Under the pieces are notes generated by a model. It was not told where the DNA came from. It did not search any database and was given only the letters and a program-made list of their open reading frames with translations. A stretch of DNA of 27,955 bases from Actinomycetota bacterium (lineage in GTDB: Bacteria; Actinomycetota; Actinomycetes; Nanopelagicales; Nanopelagicaceae). Location: contig WLHW01000005.1 of the NCBI GenBank assembly GCA_009702525.1, forward strand, positions 1 to 27,955. Reading direction: 5' to 3'. Positions within the stretch are counted from its first letter, which is position 1; each line of letters starts with the position of its first letter. This document shows, in pieces, positions 1 through 7,823 of the stretch. Made by a program: the position numbers and the translations under genes.

Positions 1-53
1 ACGGTCTAGTAAGTAAATACTCCTAAGAATCTAAATTCCTCTTAAATAACCCG

Positions 54-59
54 TATGAT
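54..59 (+). promoter_or_regulatory. -10 element for tRNA-Ser
   Basis: TATGAT lies six bases before the first base of the mature tRNA. This spacing would put the transcription start at, or within a base of, the mature 5' end. No clear -35 hexamer is visible 16-18 bases upstream. Confidence 0.5.
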
Positions 60-65
60 TCCCAA

Positions 66-148
66 GGAGGATTCGCATAGCGGCCGAGTGCGCGCGTCTC
101 GAACACGCGTAGACGAAAGTCTCGAGGGTTCAAATCCCTCATCCTCCG
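66..148 (+). tRNA. tRNA-Ser (anticodon CGA)
   Basis: Reads UCG serine codons. The acceptor arms GGAGGAT (66-72) and ATCCTCC (141-147) pair perfectly and are followed by discriminator G148, as usual for tRNA-Ser. The anticodon loop CTCGAAC gives anticodon CGA. A long variable arm (class II tRNA) and a T-arm with GGTTCAAATCC are present. The 3' CCA is not encoded: CCG follows the discriminator. The next gene, on the opposite strand, ends only three bases downstream at 152. Confidence 0.96.
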
Positions 149-151
149 CCG

Positions 152-775
152 TCAAAGCATCCAATTGGCTCGATAGATTCCGTAATTAGGAACTGCGGGG
201 TCAAACCTTTCAGTAATAAAGTAAGGGAAATTTTCTATTTCGCGGATCATTTCCTCTGATCCTCCAACAAGGGTGACGTCATAATCTATTTCATTTGAGA
301 TGAACCATAATTTGTCTTGAGGCCACATTAAATTCGGCCGTTCAAAATCTAGATATCCAAAGATGATTCGGCCAATTTTCAAACTTTCAAGAATGTCACA
401 TTTAAGCAAATAGTAGTCACGATTTGGCAACGTAAAGAATTTATCAAAATCTTTCCATCGCGAAAAGCTATTAAACAATTCCGAATACACTTCCTCAAAA
501 CCCCAGCCAAGCCCGTTCCAAATTGCTACAAAACAATCTTCAGGGGTTTTAGTGTAATCCTGCAGCATCAAAGTTAATCTTTCAAAATTTAAAGGCACCG
601 TTGAACCTAACGTTGGATCAGAATTGTCGTGTCTAATGGACAGATAGGATTCAAAGCCAACTGGAATAAAGACCCCAAGACAAGCTATGTGTATGTCATC
701 CCAAGGGTAAAGGGCCACTTGTACCCACTTAGCTTCGCAGAAATCTGTTATTAATTGCAACTTTGGAGGTTTCAT
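152..775 (-). CDS. Uncharacterised actinobacterial protein, 207 aa
   Basis: Function unknown. The soluble, tryptophan- and aromatic-rich protein has no signal peptide or membrane segment. The pattern (GFESYLSIRH near residue 40, an FVAIWNGLGWGF block near 82-93, then WPQDKLWFISNEIDYDVTLVGGS around 150-172) resembles a family of hypothetical proteins I recall from Streptomyces and relatives, where a WP-D-AWF-ATEIDFDSTLVGGS-like block is conserved; this is from memory. The start at 775 is the first Met. It has neither the TANNNT-N6 signature of its neighbours nor a strong Shine-Dalgarno, only a purine-rich AAGAAAG. It looks more AT-rich than the adjoining gene and its stop lies three bases from tRNA-Ser, so acquisition at a tRNA locus is possible, but no integrase or direct repeat is visible. 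Confidence 0.8.
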   Translation of the reverse strand: MKPPKLQLITDFCEAKWVQVALYPWDDIHIACLGVFIPVGFESYLSIRHDNSDPTLGSTVPLNFERLTLMLQDYTKTPEDCFVAIWNGLGWGFEEVYSELFNSFSRWKDFDKFFTLPNRDYYLLKCDILESLKIGRIIFGYLDFERPNLMWPQDKLWFISNEIDYDVTLVGGSEEMIREIENFPYFITERFDPAVPNYGIYRANWML

Positions 776-874
776 TTATCTGCTTTCTTTGAAAAGACAA
801 ATGTTAATTCTTAAATTAGTTTCTCGCTCACTAATTTACTCTGCGTTACTTTTGGATAAGAAAAACCCTCTCAA

Positions 875-891
875 TGTTACTTGTAGTAACA
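875..891 (-). terminator. Possible weak terminator of the aldehyde dehydrogenase gene
   Basis: A perfect 7-bp inverted repeat, TGTTACT/AGTAACA with a 3-base loop, lies 26 bases beyond the aldehyde dehydrogenase stop. On the minus strand a T-rich run (GGGTTTTTCTT) follows after about ten bases, which is too far for a classical intrinsic terminator. An operator for the 207-aa gene is the alternative. Confidence 0.35.
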
Positions 892-917
892 AGCCACAAT
901 AGAAACTAAAACTTTTC

Positions 918-2336
918 TTAGATCTCTACGCCGATGTATTTAGTTTGTAAAAACTCGTGAATTCCATCAAAGCCACCTTCGCGACCTAAGCCAGATTGCT
1001 TGACTCCCCCGAACGGTGCAGCTGGATCTGAAATGACGCCTTTATTGATGGCAACCATTCCTGATTCCATAGCTTCAGCAGTGCGCAAAGCGCGGGTGAG
1101 GTTTGATGAGAACACATAACTAATTAGCCCAAAATCAGTGTCATTTGCCATCGCAATGCCTTCGGCATCGGTATCAAAAATAACGATTGGCGCAACTGGG
1201 CCAAAGATTTCATGGAGCAAAATCGGGTTATCTTTTTCAACGATTAATACAGTGGCTGGATAGAAAGCGCCAGCACCTTCTGGTTTTACTCCACCAACTT
1301 CAACCTTTGCACCTGCTGCAACGGACTGGTCTACTAATTCAGCGATCTTATTGCGCTCCTTCATTGAGACAGAGGCGCCAAGTGTTGTAGTGCTTTCAGT
1401 TCCACGGCCCATAACAAAACTACTCATGGACTTAGTCATCTGGGCAATAAACTCTTTAGCAATTCCACGTTGAACAAAGATTCGGTTAGCCGACGTGCAC
1501 GCAGCGCCACCGTTTCGCATTTTGGCTAGAAGTAATTGAGGAATAGTGACTGCAAGATCGGCATCATCATGAACGATAACTTGTGCATTTCCACCAAGCT
1601 CCATTGAGCAGCGAATAATTTTGTCGGCAGCCTCTTTAAGAAGTACTCGGCCAACTTCTGTCGATCCAGTAAATGAGAGATTCTTTACACGTGGATCGTG
1701 CAACATCTTTGAAATTGCTTCGCCAGTCTTTTCAGGAAGAACTAAATTGAGAACTCCCTTAGGCAATCCCGCGCGCTCCATTACATCCACGATGTACATG
1801 GCAGTTAATGGTGTCTCAGTCGCTGGCTTTAAAATCATTGTGCAACCGGCTGCAACTGCAGGTCCAATTTTGCGTGTTGCCATTCCAGCAGGAAAGTTCC
1901 ACGGTGTAATAAGAATTGAAAGACCAATAGGTTCGTGTGTTACAAGAATTCGCTTATCCCCTGATGGTGACTTGCGGAAATCTCCAGGTGTACGAACGGT
2001 TTCTTCAGCAAACCAGCGGAAAAACTCTGCCGCATATGCAGCCTCACCGCGAGCATCGGGCATTGCTTTTCCGTTTTCGCGTGAAATGAGCGTAGCTATT
2101 GCTTCAATTTCACTTGTCATAATCTCAAAGGCTTTACGCAAAATCTCTGATCGATATCGAGGTGCAGTTTTAGCCCACTCAACAGCAGCGGCATCGGCGG
2201 CAGCTACTGCAGCCTCGCACTGGGCTGCACCTGCAAGGGAGACCTCGGCAATAACCGAACCATCACTGGGATCATGGACGGCTACCGTGCCGACTCCGTC
2301 AATCCATTGGCCATCGATATATAACTGTGTATGCAT
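918..2336 (-). CDS. NAD(P)-dependent aldehyde dehydrogenase, GabD2-like succinate-semialdehyde dehydrogenase
   Basis: Oxidises an aldehyde, most likely succinate semialdehyde to succinate at the end of GABA or polyamine breakdown, in the cytoplasm. The 472-aa length is normal for the superfamily. Visible landmarks are TPWNFP with oxyanion Asn147, cofactor-site Lys170 (LKPATETP), the Rossmann motif FTGSTEVGR (222-230), general-base Glu246 in MELGGN, and catalytic Cys280 in RNGGAACTSANR. The C-terminal block PFGGVKQSGLGREGG is typical of the SSADH group. The ACT-ANR context matches the actinobacterial GabD2 subgroup rather than E. coli GabD (QTCVCANR), so no second redox cysteine follows Cys280. 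Start at 2336 has TATGCT six bases upstream and no Shine-Dalgarno. No gabT is adjacent, so the exact substrate is inferred. Confidence 0.9.
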   Translation of the reverse strand: MHTQLYIDGQWIDGVGTVAVHDPSDGSVIAEVSLAGAAQCEAAVAAADAAAVEWAKTAPRYRSEILRKAFEIMTSEIEAIATLISRENGKAMPDARGEAAYAAEFFRWFAEETVRTPGDFRKSPSGDKRILVTHEPIGLSILITPWNFPAGMATRKIGPAVAAGCTMILKPATETPLTAMYIVDVMERAGLPKGVLNLVLPEKTGEAISKMLHDPRVKNLSFTGSTEVGRVLLKEAADKIIRCSMELGGNAQVIVHDDADLAVTIPQLLLAKMRNGGAACTSANRIFVQRGIAKEFIAQMTKSMSSFVMGRGTESTTTLGASVSMKERNKIAELVDQSVAAGAKVEVGGVKPEGAGAFYPATVLIVEKDNPILLHEIFGPVAPIVIFDTDAEGIAMANDTDFGLISYVFSSNLTRALRTAEAMESGMVAINKGVISDPAAPFGGVKQSGLGREGGFDGIHEFLQTKYIGVEI

Positions 2337-2342
2337 AGGGCG

Positions 2343-2348
2343 AGCATA
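2343..2348 (-). promoter_or_regulatory. -10 element, probably leaderless, for the aldehyde dehydrogenase
   Basis: TATGCT on the minus strand ends six bases before ATG (2336-2334). Initiation about seven bases after the hexamer would fall on the A of the start codon. No clear TTG-type -35. Confidence 0.5.
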
Positions 2349-2430
2349 CGCTCAGCCTGCAAGAAGTTGAAGTCGGTGCGCTCTACGATAGAGTCATTGC
2401 AGTTACGTAGCGTTTATTCGTAATTATTAG

Positions 2431-2435
2431 AGGAG
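2431..2435 (+). promoter_or_regulatory. Shine-Dalgarno sequence fixing the GTG start of the permease
   Basis: AGGAG six bases before GTG 2442. It is one of the few good ribosome binding sites here and implies a leadered mRNA. A possible promoter is TTGCAG (2397-2402) with an AT-rich TAATTA at 2421-2426, spacing 18, which is weak. Confidence 0.6.
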
Positions 2436-2441
2436 TGTTCA

Positions 2442-4775
2442 GTGCCCAAGTCGTGGACAGATGACGCGCCAGCACCGGTCGTGCTTCAAGACCATGCTCA
2501 CCTGAAGGACTCGTTTGCCTATAAAGTTAAGCGCAAGCTTCTCGGTAATCCTTTAAACAGACACTCCCTCGGCCACCAACGATTAAGCAAACGCTACGCC
2601 CTTGGAATCCTGTCATCAGATTGTATTTCATCTTCAGCATACGGATCTGAGCAAATTCTTATTGCATTACTGCCAGCATTTGGCTTAGCAGCATTTTCAA
2701 TTTTGATGCCGATGACGGCAGTTGTACTTGTCATCTTGACCATCATTACGCTCTCCTATCGGAATGTAATTAATGTTTACACTAAAACTGGTGGCGCTTA
2801 CATTGTTTCACGAGATAACTTTGGGCCCGTTGTTGCACAAATAGCAGCTGTTGCTTTAATGCTGGATTACATAGTCACTGTTGCAATTCAATCAGCAGCT
2901 GGTGTAGCCGCAATTATTTCAACGTTTCCAAGTATGTCTCCAGCGAAGATTCCAATGATTTTATTAGTAATTGGCGTTCTTACCTATGGCAATTTACGCG
3001 GGGTAAAAGAGGCTGGTAAAGCGTTTGCTCTTCCTACTTATTTCTTTGTTGGTTGCATGTTTATAGTTTTTGGAATGGGAATATATAAGGCATTCACTGG
3101 GACCTTGGAGACATTAAGTACTTCTCAACCTGGTGCAATTGCTGTCGGGGAAAGCCATGGCTTGCTAACTGCTGCGGCCATATTCATCTTGCTTCGCGCT
3201 TTTGCTAATGGTGGCTCATCATTAACCGGCTTAGAAGCGATTTCTGATGGTGTAGCCCTCTTCCAACAACCTGAACACGTAAATGCTCGTCGAACGCTCT
3301 TCGTAATGAGCGGTCTGCTTGGAACTCTGGTTCTTGGAGTCTCATGGTTTGCACACAAGATCCATGCGATGCCATATGAGTCTGGAACTCCAACAGTTAT
3401 TTCCCAAATCGCTAAAACTATTGTTGGTAATGGCGTATTTGGTCAAACTATGTTCGTCATGGTTCAGCTGGCAACGATGTTAATTCTCTTTGCCGGCGCT
3501 AACACCACTTATAGCGCTTTCCCGATCTTGGTTAATTTCGTCGCATCCGATGGCTACCTACCCCGCCAACTTACAAAGCGTGGGCACCGCTTAGCTTTCT
3601 CAAACGGAATTATTCTTCTATCGGGTGGTGGAATCTTCTTAGTTCTCTTCACTGCGGGTTCGGTTGAGCATTTAGTTGCTTTCTACGCCTTGGGTGTTTT
3701 CACCGGTTTTTGTTTAGCAGGTTTTGGAATGACCCGTCATGCATTGCGCAATAGGACTGGGGCTTGGAAAGCAAAAGTATTTATCAACGCCCTTTCTGGC
3801 TCTATCTCTTTCTTCGTTGTCATTATTTTTGCTGTAGTTAAATTTACTGAAGGTGCGTGGTTAGTGCTCGTAACTGCCCCAATACTTGTAATGACATTCT
3901 TGCGCCTTCGCCGCCAGTACACACGCGAACAAGAAGCTCTTTCGGTTAAGCGTGAACATGAGCGAGCAACCTCGATTGCTCGACATGATGTGACCGTGTT
4001 GGTTGACAACGTTGATCTCGCAACTGTTGGTGCTATTCGATATGCAAGAAGTTTAAATCCACGCAACTTAGCTGCCGTTCACTTTGTTATCGATGATCGT
4101 CGAGCAGAAGAGATTCAAAAAGCTTGGGCATTATCCGATGCACTTGATGACGTCACACTCGAACTTATTGACTGTCCGGATCGACGTTTACCTAACTCAA
4201 CTTTGGATTATGCAATTCGAATGACCGAGAAAGAAGATGTCGAGTTGACCCTTCTTTTACCTCGGCGTTCATACTCTGGTTTCTTGGGACGTTTACTGCA
4301 CGATCAAACTGCTGAACAGATAGCTGCACCTATTTCGCAATTGCCACGAGTGGTTGCAACAATTGTTCCATTTGACGTTGAGCGCCTGGCATCTGGTTCT
4401 ACTTTAGAAGTACGACAGCCACATGAGGTTACAAAAACTGCTAAGCCCGCACCAAAACCAAAGCGTGTAGCGCCAATAAATATTGATCCTGTTAGCCATT
4501 ACGCTGAAAACATCACTGCAATTAGTGAAATCGAATGGCGCAAGCGAGCTCAAGTTCAAGGTCGAGTGACATCGATTAAGACTGCTCCACGCGGCTCTGC
4601 ACCAACACTTCAGGTAGAGATCTGGGATGAAACTGGCGGCGTATCGCTGCAGTTCTTGGGGCGCCGCGAGATTGCTGGTCTTGAAGTAGGTTCGCAAATG
4701 CGTGCTGAAGGCATGGTTGGTGAAGAAGAAGGCTCCATGGTGATTCTTAATCCTTCGTACGAACTCCTTGTATAA
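2442..4775 (+). CDS. APC-family permease with C-terminal UspA-like and OB-fold domains (fusion)
   Basis: Predicted cytoplasmic-membrane transporter of the amino acid-polyamine-organocation superfamily; substrate unknown. Residues 50-490 are the hydrophobic core, beginning with the APC segment GILSSDCISSSAYGSEQIL. Residues about 505-650 are soluble and resemble the UspA-like tail of related permeases. A Lys/Pro-rich linker (about 660-685) leads to residues 690-777, which match the small actinobacterial OB-fold nucleic-acid-binding proteins (GRVTSIKTAPRGSAP, DETGGVSLQFLGRREIAG, EGMVGEEEGSMVILNPSYEL). In other actinobacteria, from memory, this OB-fold protein is a separate gene close to the permease, with TrkA and DUF3159 genes. 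GTG at 2442 is chosen because AGGAG (2431-2435) lies six bases upstream. The 3' end overlaps convergent tadA by 29 bp. Confidence 0.88.
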   Translation: MPKSWTDDAPAPVVLQDHAHLKDSFAYKVKRKLLGNPLNRHSLGHQRLSKRYALGILSSDCISSSAYGSEQILIALLPAFGLAAFSILMPMTAVVLVILTIITLSYRNVINVYTKTGGAYIVSRDNFGPVVAQIAAVALMLDYIVTVAIQSAAGVAAIISTFPSMSPAKIPMILLVIGVLTYGNLRGVKEAGKAFALPTYFFVGCMFIVFGMGIYKAFTGTLETLSTSQPGAIAVGESHGLLTAAAIFILLRAFANGGSSLTGLEAISDGVALFQQPEHVNARRTLFVMSGLLGTLVLGVSWFAHKIHAMPYESGTPTVISQIAKTIVGNGVFGQTMFVMVQLATMLILFAGANTTYSAFPILVNFVASDGYLPRQLTKRGHRLAFSNGIILLSGGGIFLVLFTAGSVEHLVAFYALGVFTGFCLAGFGMTRHALRNRTGAWKAKVFINALSGSISFFVVIIFAVVKFTEGAWLVLVTAPILVMTFLRLRRQYTREQEALSVKREHERATSIARHDVTVLVDNVDLATVGAIRYARSLNPRNLAAVHFVIDDRRAEEIQKAWALSDALDDVTLELIDCPDRRLPNSTLDYAIRMTEKEDVELTLLLPRRSYSGFLGRLLHDQTAEQIAAPISQLPRVVATIVPFDVERLASGSTLEVRQPHEVTKTAKPAPKPKRVAPINIDPVSHYAENITAISEIEWRKRAQVQGRVTSIKTAPRGSAPTLQVEIWDETGGVSLQFLGRREIAGLEVGSQMRAEGMVGEEEGSMVILNPSYELLV

Positions 4776-5205
4776 AATCTTTAAGTAACTGTGCGCACTC
4801 GGTAGCACGTACGCCTGACCGCACTTCCACCTTATATAAGGACCGGGGATCACGTAACAAGTCCCAAACTGAGCCCACTGCACCAGCTTTCTCATCCCAA
4901 GCTCCAAAAACTAATGTTGAAATTCGAGACTGTGCAATTGCTCCTGCACACATTGCACAAGGTTCAAGAGTTACAACAAGTGTGTGGTCTTCTAGCCGCC
5001 AACTTTTATTGAGTTCTGTTGCACGGCGAAGCGCAACTATTTCAGCATGAGCAGTTGGATCTTTATGTAGTTCGCGTTCGTTATGGCCGACGGCAATGAT
5101 CTCACCCATTTTGTTAACAATTATTGCGCCAACTGGTACATCATCGCTAGCTAAGGCTTTCCGGGCAACCAGTAATGCTTGCTGCATTAACTCTTCATCG
5201 TTCAC
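4747..5205 (-). CDS. tadA: tRNA-specific adenosine deaminase
   Basis: Deaminates adenosine 34 to inosine in tRNA-Arg(ACG), letting one tRNA read CGU, CGC and CGA; the substrate tRNA is encoded at 23251-23323. The 152-aa protein shows the cytidine/deoxycytidylate deaminase zinc site: His53-Ala-Glu55 (HAEIVAL), with Glu55 as proton shuttle, and Cys83/Cys86 in PCAMCAGA. Length is normal for bacterial TadA. The start is GTG (5205-5203), overlapping the upstream gene's TGA in a GTGA junction, so the two are probably translationally coupled. The 3' end overlaps the permease gene tail to tail by 29 bp, so the last TadA codons are antisense to the OB-fold C-terminus. Confidence 0.96.
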   Translation of the reverse strand: MNDEELMQQALLVARKALASDDVPVGAIIVNKMGEIIAVGHNERELHKDPTAHAEIVALRRATELNKSWRLEDHTLVVTLEPCAMCAGAIAQSRISTLVFGAWDEKAGAVGSVWDLLRDPRSLYKVEVRSGVRATECAQLLKDFIQGVRTKD

Positions 5206-5753
5206 AGGTCTAATAACTCTGCAAACTGATCACCGAAGCCAAGTCGGTTTGCAATCGCCTCTAATTGTTCATCTGGAAATAATTCTGAATCATCACATAA
5301 TGCAAAAAGCTCCATACTGCTCATGCCAAGATCTGCCAAAATCTCTATATGCCCAATAGGCGCAGGCTCATCTTCGTCTTCTGGAGTTTGTAAATCAGCA
5401 ATCTCTATTAGCTCTTCAGCGACAGGATAATCGAGCGCACAGGTTGCATCACTAAGGAAAAGTGAAATATGTGTGCCGAGTACACGAATTAAAATAAAGA
5501 ACTCTTCATCAATGGAAATTAGTGCAATCGCTCCACCATTTGTTTGTTGAGACTTCAAACTCGAAATTATTTGAGCAATATCTGTTGGATCTGGAAGTAG
5601 GCCTAGCGTCCAGCGACCGTCTTCATGCCAAGCAGCTACAGCGATATCGAACTCATCTGTGATGCCGCTTACTTTTTTTGTAGGCTCGGAAGTTTCTTCT
5701 AAAACGTCGAACTCTTCGATGTCTTCAATAAGGTCATCATCAAATTCGGGCAT
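5202..5753 (-). CDS. tRNA adenosine deaminase-associated protein
   Basis: Small acidic protein (183 aa from the chosen start) of the actinobacterial family encoded next to tadA (tRNA_deam_assoc). Its biochemical role is not established; the constant neighbourhood suggests it assists or regulates TadA. The sequence opens with a strongly acidic stretch (MPEFDDDLIEDIEEFD) and has a core with EFDIAVAAWHEDGRWTLGLLP, as expected for the family. An upstream in-frame ATG at 5846 would run 39 bp into divergent upp and add an atypical N-terminus, so the ATG at 5753 is preferred; AATTAT lies six bases before it. The stop overlaps the tadA start by four bases. Confidence 0.85.
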   Translation of the reverse strand: MPEFDDDLIEDIEEFDVLEETSEPTKKVSGITDEFDIAVAAWHEDGRWTLGLLPDPTDIAQIISSLKSQQTNGGAIALISIDEEFFILIRVLGTHISLFLSDATCALDYPVAEELIEIADLQTPEDEDEPAPIGHIEILADLGMSSMELFALCDDSELFPDEQLEAIANRLGFGDQFAELLDL

Positions 5754-5759
5754 GCGAGC

Positions 5760-5765
5760 ATAATT
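5760..5765 (-). promoter_or_regulatory. Weak -10-like element for the tadA operon
   Basis: AATTAT on the minus strand ends six bases before ATG 5753. It keeps the two most important -10 positions (A2, T6) but not T1. Confidence 0.3.
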
Positions 5766-5772
5766 CCACTCA

Positions 5773-5800
5773 TTGGAAAAGAATGAAAGCCCTGTAAGGT
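5773..5800 (+). promoter_or_regulatory. Promoter for upp, probably leaderless
   Basis: TTGGAA (5773-5778), 16-base spacer, TAAGGT (5795-5800), then seven bases to ATG 5808. It lies in the 54-bp gap shared with the divergent tadA operon. Confidence 0.5.
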
Positions 5801-5807
5801 AAGGGGT

Positions 5808-6446
5808 ATGAAAGTACATGTTGCCAACCACCCGCTTATTGCCCATAAATTGACGGTTTTGCGTGACGAACGTACAGATTCGCCTACCTTTCGCCGCTTA
5901 GTAGAAGAGTTAGTAACTCTGCTTGCCTATGAAGCAACACGCGACGTTCGTACACACAGTGTTTCAATCACAACTCCAGTTGTAAAAACCCAAGGGTTGA
6001 AGATGGCTGAGCCTCGACCGGTCGTAGTTCCTATTCTGCGAGCTGGGCTTGGAATGCTTGAAGGTATGAGTAAGTTAATTCCTACAGCAGAAGTTGGCTT
6101 CCTTGGCATGGTACGCGATGAAAAAACTCTTCAGGCGAGCACTTATGCAAATCGGCTTCCAGAGGATTTATCTGGGCGACAGGTGTTTGTTTTAGACCCA
6201 ATGTTGGCAACGGGCGGAACATTGATTGCCGCTTTTCATTATTTAATTGATCTCGGCGCAAATGACATCACAGCGGTTTGCATCCTTTCTGCACCAGAAG
6301 GTATCGCAGCGGTTGAAAAAGAGTTTGCTGGGAGCAAGGTCCCAATCACGATTGTTACTGGCGCGATGGATGAAAAGTTAAATGAGAATGGATACATAGT
6401 TCCAGGTTTAGGCGACGCCGGAGACAGATTGTATGGAGTGGTATAA
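5808..6446 (+). CDS. upp: Uracil phosphoribosyltransferase
   Basis: Converts uracil plus PRPP to UMP and pyrophosphate (pyrimidine salvage, cytoplasmic). The 212-aa length is normal. The PRPP-binding loop is VLDPMLATGGT, around residues 128-138. The uracil-site block GYIVPGLGDAGDRLYG is at the C-terminus, and VPILRAGLGM (74-83) is the conserved central segment. It is first in an operon with malic enzyme, whose ATG follows the upp TAA directly, and a DedA gene. It probably has its own leaderless promoter; GGGG lies close to the ATG but no ordinary Shine-Dalgarno spacing is present. Confidence 0.97.
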   Translation: MKVHVANHPLIAHKLTVLRDERTDSPTFRRLVEELVTLLAYEATRDVRTHSVSITTPVVKTQGLKMAEPRPVVVPILRAGLGMLEGMSKLIPTAEVGFLGMVRDEKTLQASTYANRLPEDLSGRQVFVLDPMLATGGTLIAAFHYLIDLGANDITAVCILSAPEGIAAVEKEFAGSKVPITIVTGAMDEKLNENGYIVPGLGDAGDRLYGVV

Positions 6447-7823
6447 ATGGCATCAACATCCCCTGGATATGGAATTACAATCCGTGTTGAAGGTACCCCA
6501 AGTTCGCAACCCGTAGCTTTAGCAACAACAATTATTACCACAGCCGGAGCAACTATCACTGCGCTGGATGTTGTTGAATCTCTTATTGAAAAAGTAGTCA
6601 TAGATATAACGTGTGACACGGTTAATTCGGGTCATGCTGATGAAATAACCTTGGCTCTGTCGAAAAATCCAGATCTTAAGGTTCGCAAAGTTAGTGATCG
6701 AACTTTTTTACTTCACCTTGGTGGCAAGATTGAAATTCAATCTAAAGTTCCGCTAAAAACACGTGATGATTTATCTCGTGCTTACACGCCAGGCGTCGCC
6801 CGAATTTGCCAAGCGATTGTCGATGATCCAGCCGATGCGCGCCGCCTAACCATTAAACGCAATACAGTGGCCGTAGTTACCGATGGATCAGCGGTTTTAG
6901 GCCTAGGAAACATTGGGCCCGCAGCGGCTCTGCCGGTTATGGAAGGTAAGGCCGCCTTATTTAAGCGTTTTGCCGATGTAGATGCATGGCCGGTATGTCT
7001 GGATACTCAAGATGTCGATGAAATTGTTCGTACGGTTCAGCTCATTGCGCCCGTGTACGGTGGAATCAATCTGGAAGATATCTCGGCTCCACGATGCTTT
7101 GAGGTCGAACGTCGCCTGCGTGATCTTCTAGACATACCTGTTTTTCATGATGACCAACACGGTACAGCTATCGTTGTTCTAGCGGCACTTCGTAACTCAC
7201 TTAAGCTAGTTAATAAGAATTTAAGTGATGTAAAAATCGTACTCAGTGGCGTTGGCGCAGCTGGAAATGCTATTGCACGTCTACTCACACTCAATGGCGC
7301 GAGAAATATTATTGGCTTTAATCACAGCGGTGTAGTCAGTAAAGCAATGAAATCAGATGATGCCATGCAGCAATGGTTTATCGATAACAGCAATCCAGAG
7401 AACTTCACTGGAACTATGTCTGGTGCTATGGCAGGTGCCGATGTCTTTATCGGTGTGAGCGCACCAAATGTCATCACTGAATCTGATGCTGCATCGATGG
7501 CACCTAAATCTATTATTTTTGCACTTGCAAATCCTGACCCAGAGATTGATCCAGTGATTGCGCGTAAATATGCAGCTGTCGTTGCTACGGGTCGAAGTGA
7601 CCAACCTAATCAAATCAATAATGTTTTAGCGTTCCCGGGAATCTTTCGAGGTTTACTTGATGCCAATGCAAGTAAAATTACAGATGAGCTATTAGTTGCT
7701 GCAGCCGAAGCAATTGCAGATTGTGTTTCACCTGAGCAGTTAAATGCATCATTTATTGTTCCAAGTGTCTTTGATCCAAATGTGACTAAAGCAGTAGCTG
7801 CAGCGGTCAAAAAATCCGTGTGA
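6447..7823 (+). CDS. NAD(P)-dependent malic enzyme with N-terminal ACT domain
   Basis: Oxidatively decarboxylates malate to pyruvate, linking the TCA cycle to pyruvate and reducing power. Residues 1 to about 90 form a ligand-binding ACT-type domain (YGITIRVEG at the start), suggesting allosteric control. The catalytic part follows, with Tyr113 in YTPGVA, Lys168 in VMEGKA, metal-binding Glu210-Asp211 (NLEDISAP) and Asp235-Asp236 (FHDDQHGTA), and the dinucleotide motif GVGAAGNA near 268-275. 458 aa is normal for ACT-domain actinobacterial malic enzymes. The ATG abuts the upp stop, with GGAG (6435-6438) eight bases upstream inside upp. The stop overlaps the next start in a GTGA junction. NAD versus NADP preference cannot be told by eye. 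Confidence 0.92.
   Translation: MASTSPGYGITIRVEGTPSSQPVALATTIITTAGATITALDVVESLIEKVVIDITCDTVNSGHADEITLALSKNPDLKVRKVSDRTFLLHLGGKIEIQSKVPLKTRDDLSRAYTPGVARICQAIVDDPADARRLTIKRNTVAVVTDGSAVLGLGNIGPAAALPVMEGKAALFKRFADVDAWPVCLDTQDVDEIVRTVQLIAPVYGGINLEDISAPRCFEVERRLRDLLDIPVFHDDQHGTAIVVLAALRNSLKLVNKNLSDVKIVLSGVGAAGNAIARLLTLNGARNIIGFNHSGVVSKAMKSDDAMQQWFIDNSNPENFTGTMSGAMAGADVFIGVSAPNVITESDAASMAPKSIIFALANPDPEIDPVIARKYAAVVATGRSDQPNQINNVLAFPGIFRGLLDANASKITDELLVAAAEAIADCVSPEQLNASFIVPSVFDPNVTKAVAAAVKKSV

Noticed and set aside
66..917. Integrative element at tRNA-Ser
   Set aside because: No integrase, no repeat of the tRNA 3' end and no mobile-element genes are visible; kept only as a low-level possibility.
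1621..2370. 249-codon plus-strand reading frame
   Set aside because: It is the antisense shadow of the aldehyde dehydrogenase, with low-complexity Ala/Ser composition and no start signals.
4404..4907. 167-codon minus-strand reading frame across the permease/tadA junction
   Set aside because: It is out of frame with both real genes and shows no recognisable family.
5754..5846. N-terminal extension of the tadA-associated protein to an ATG at 5846
   Set aside because: It would overlap divergent upp by 39 bp and cover its promoter; the acidic family-like N-terminus starts at the ATG at 5753.
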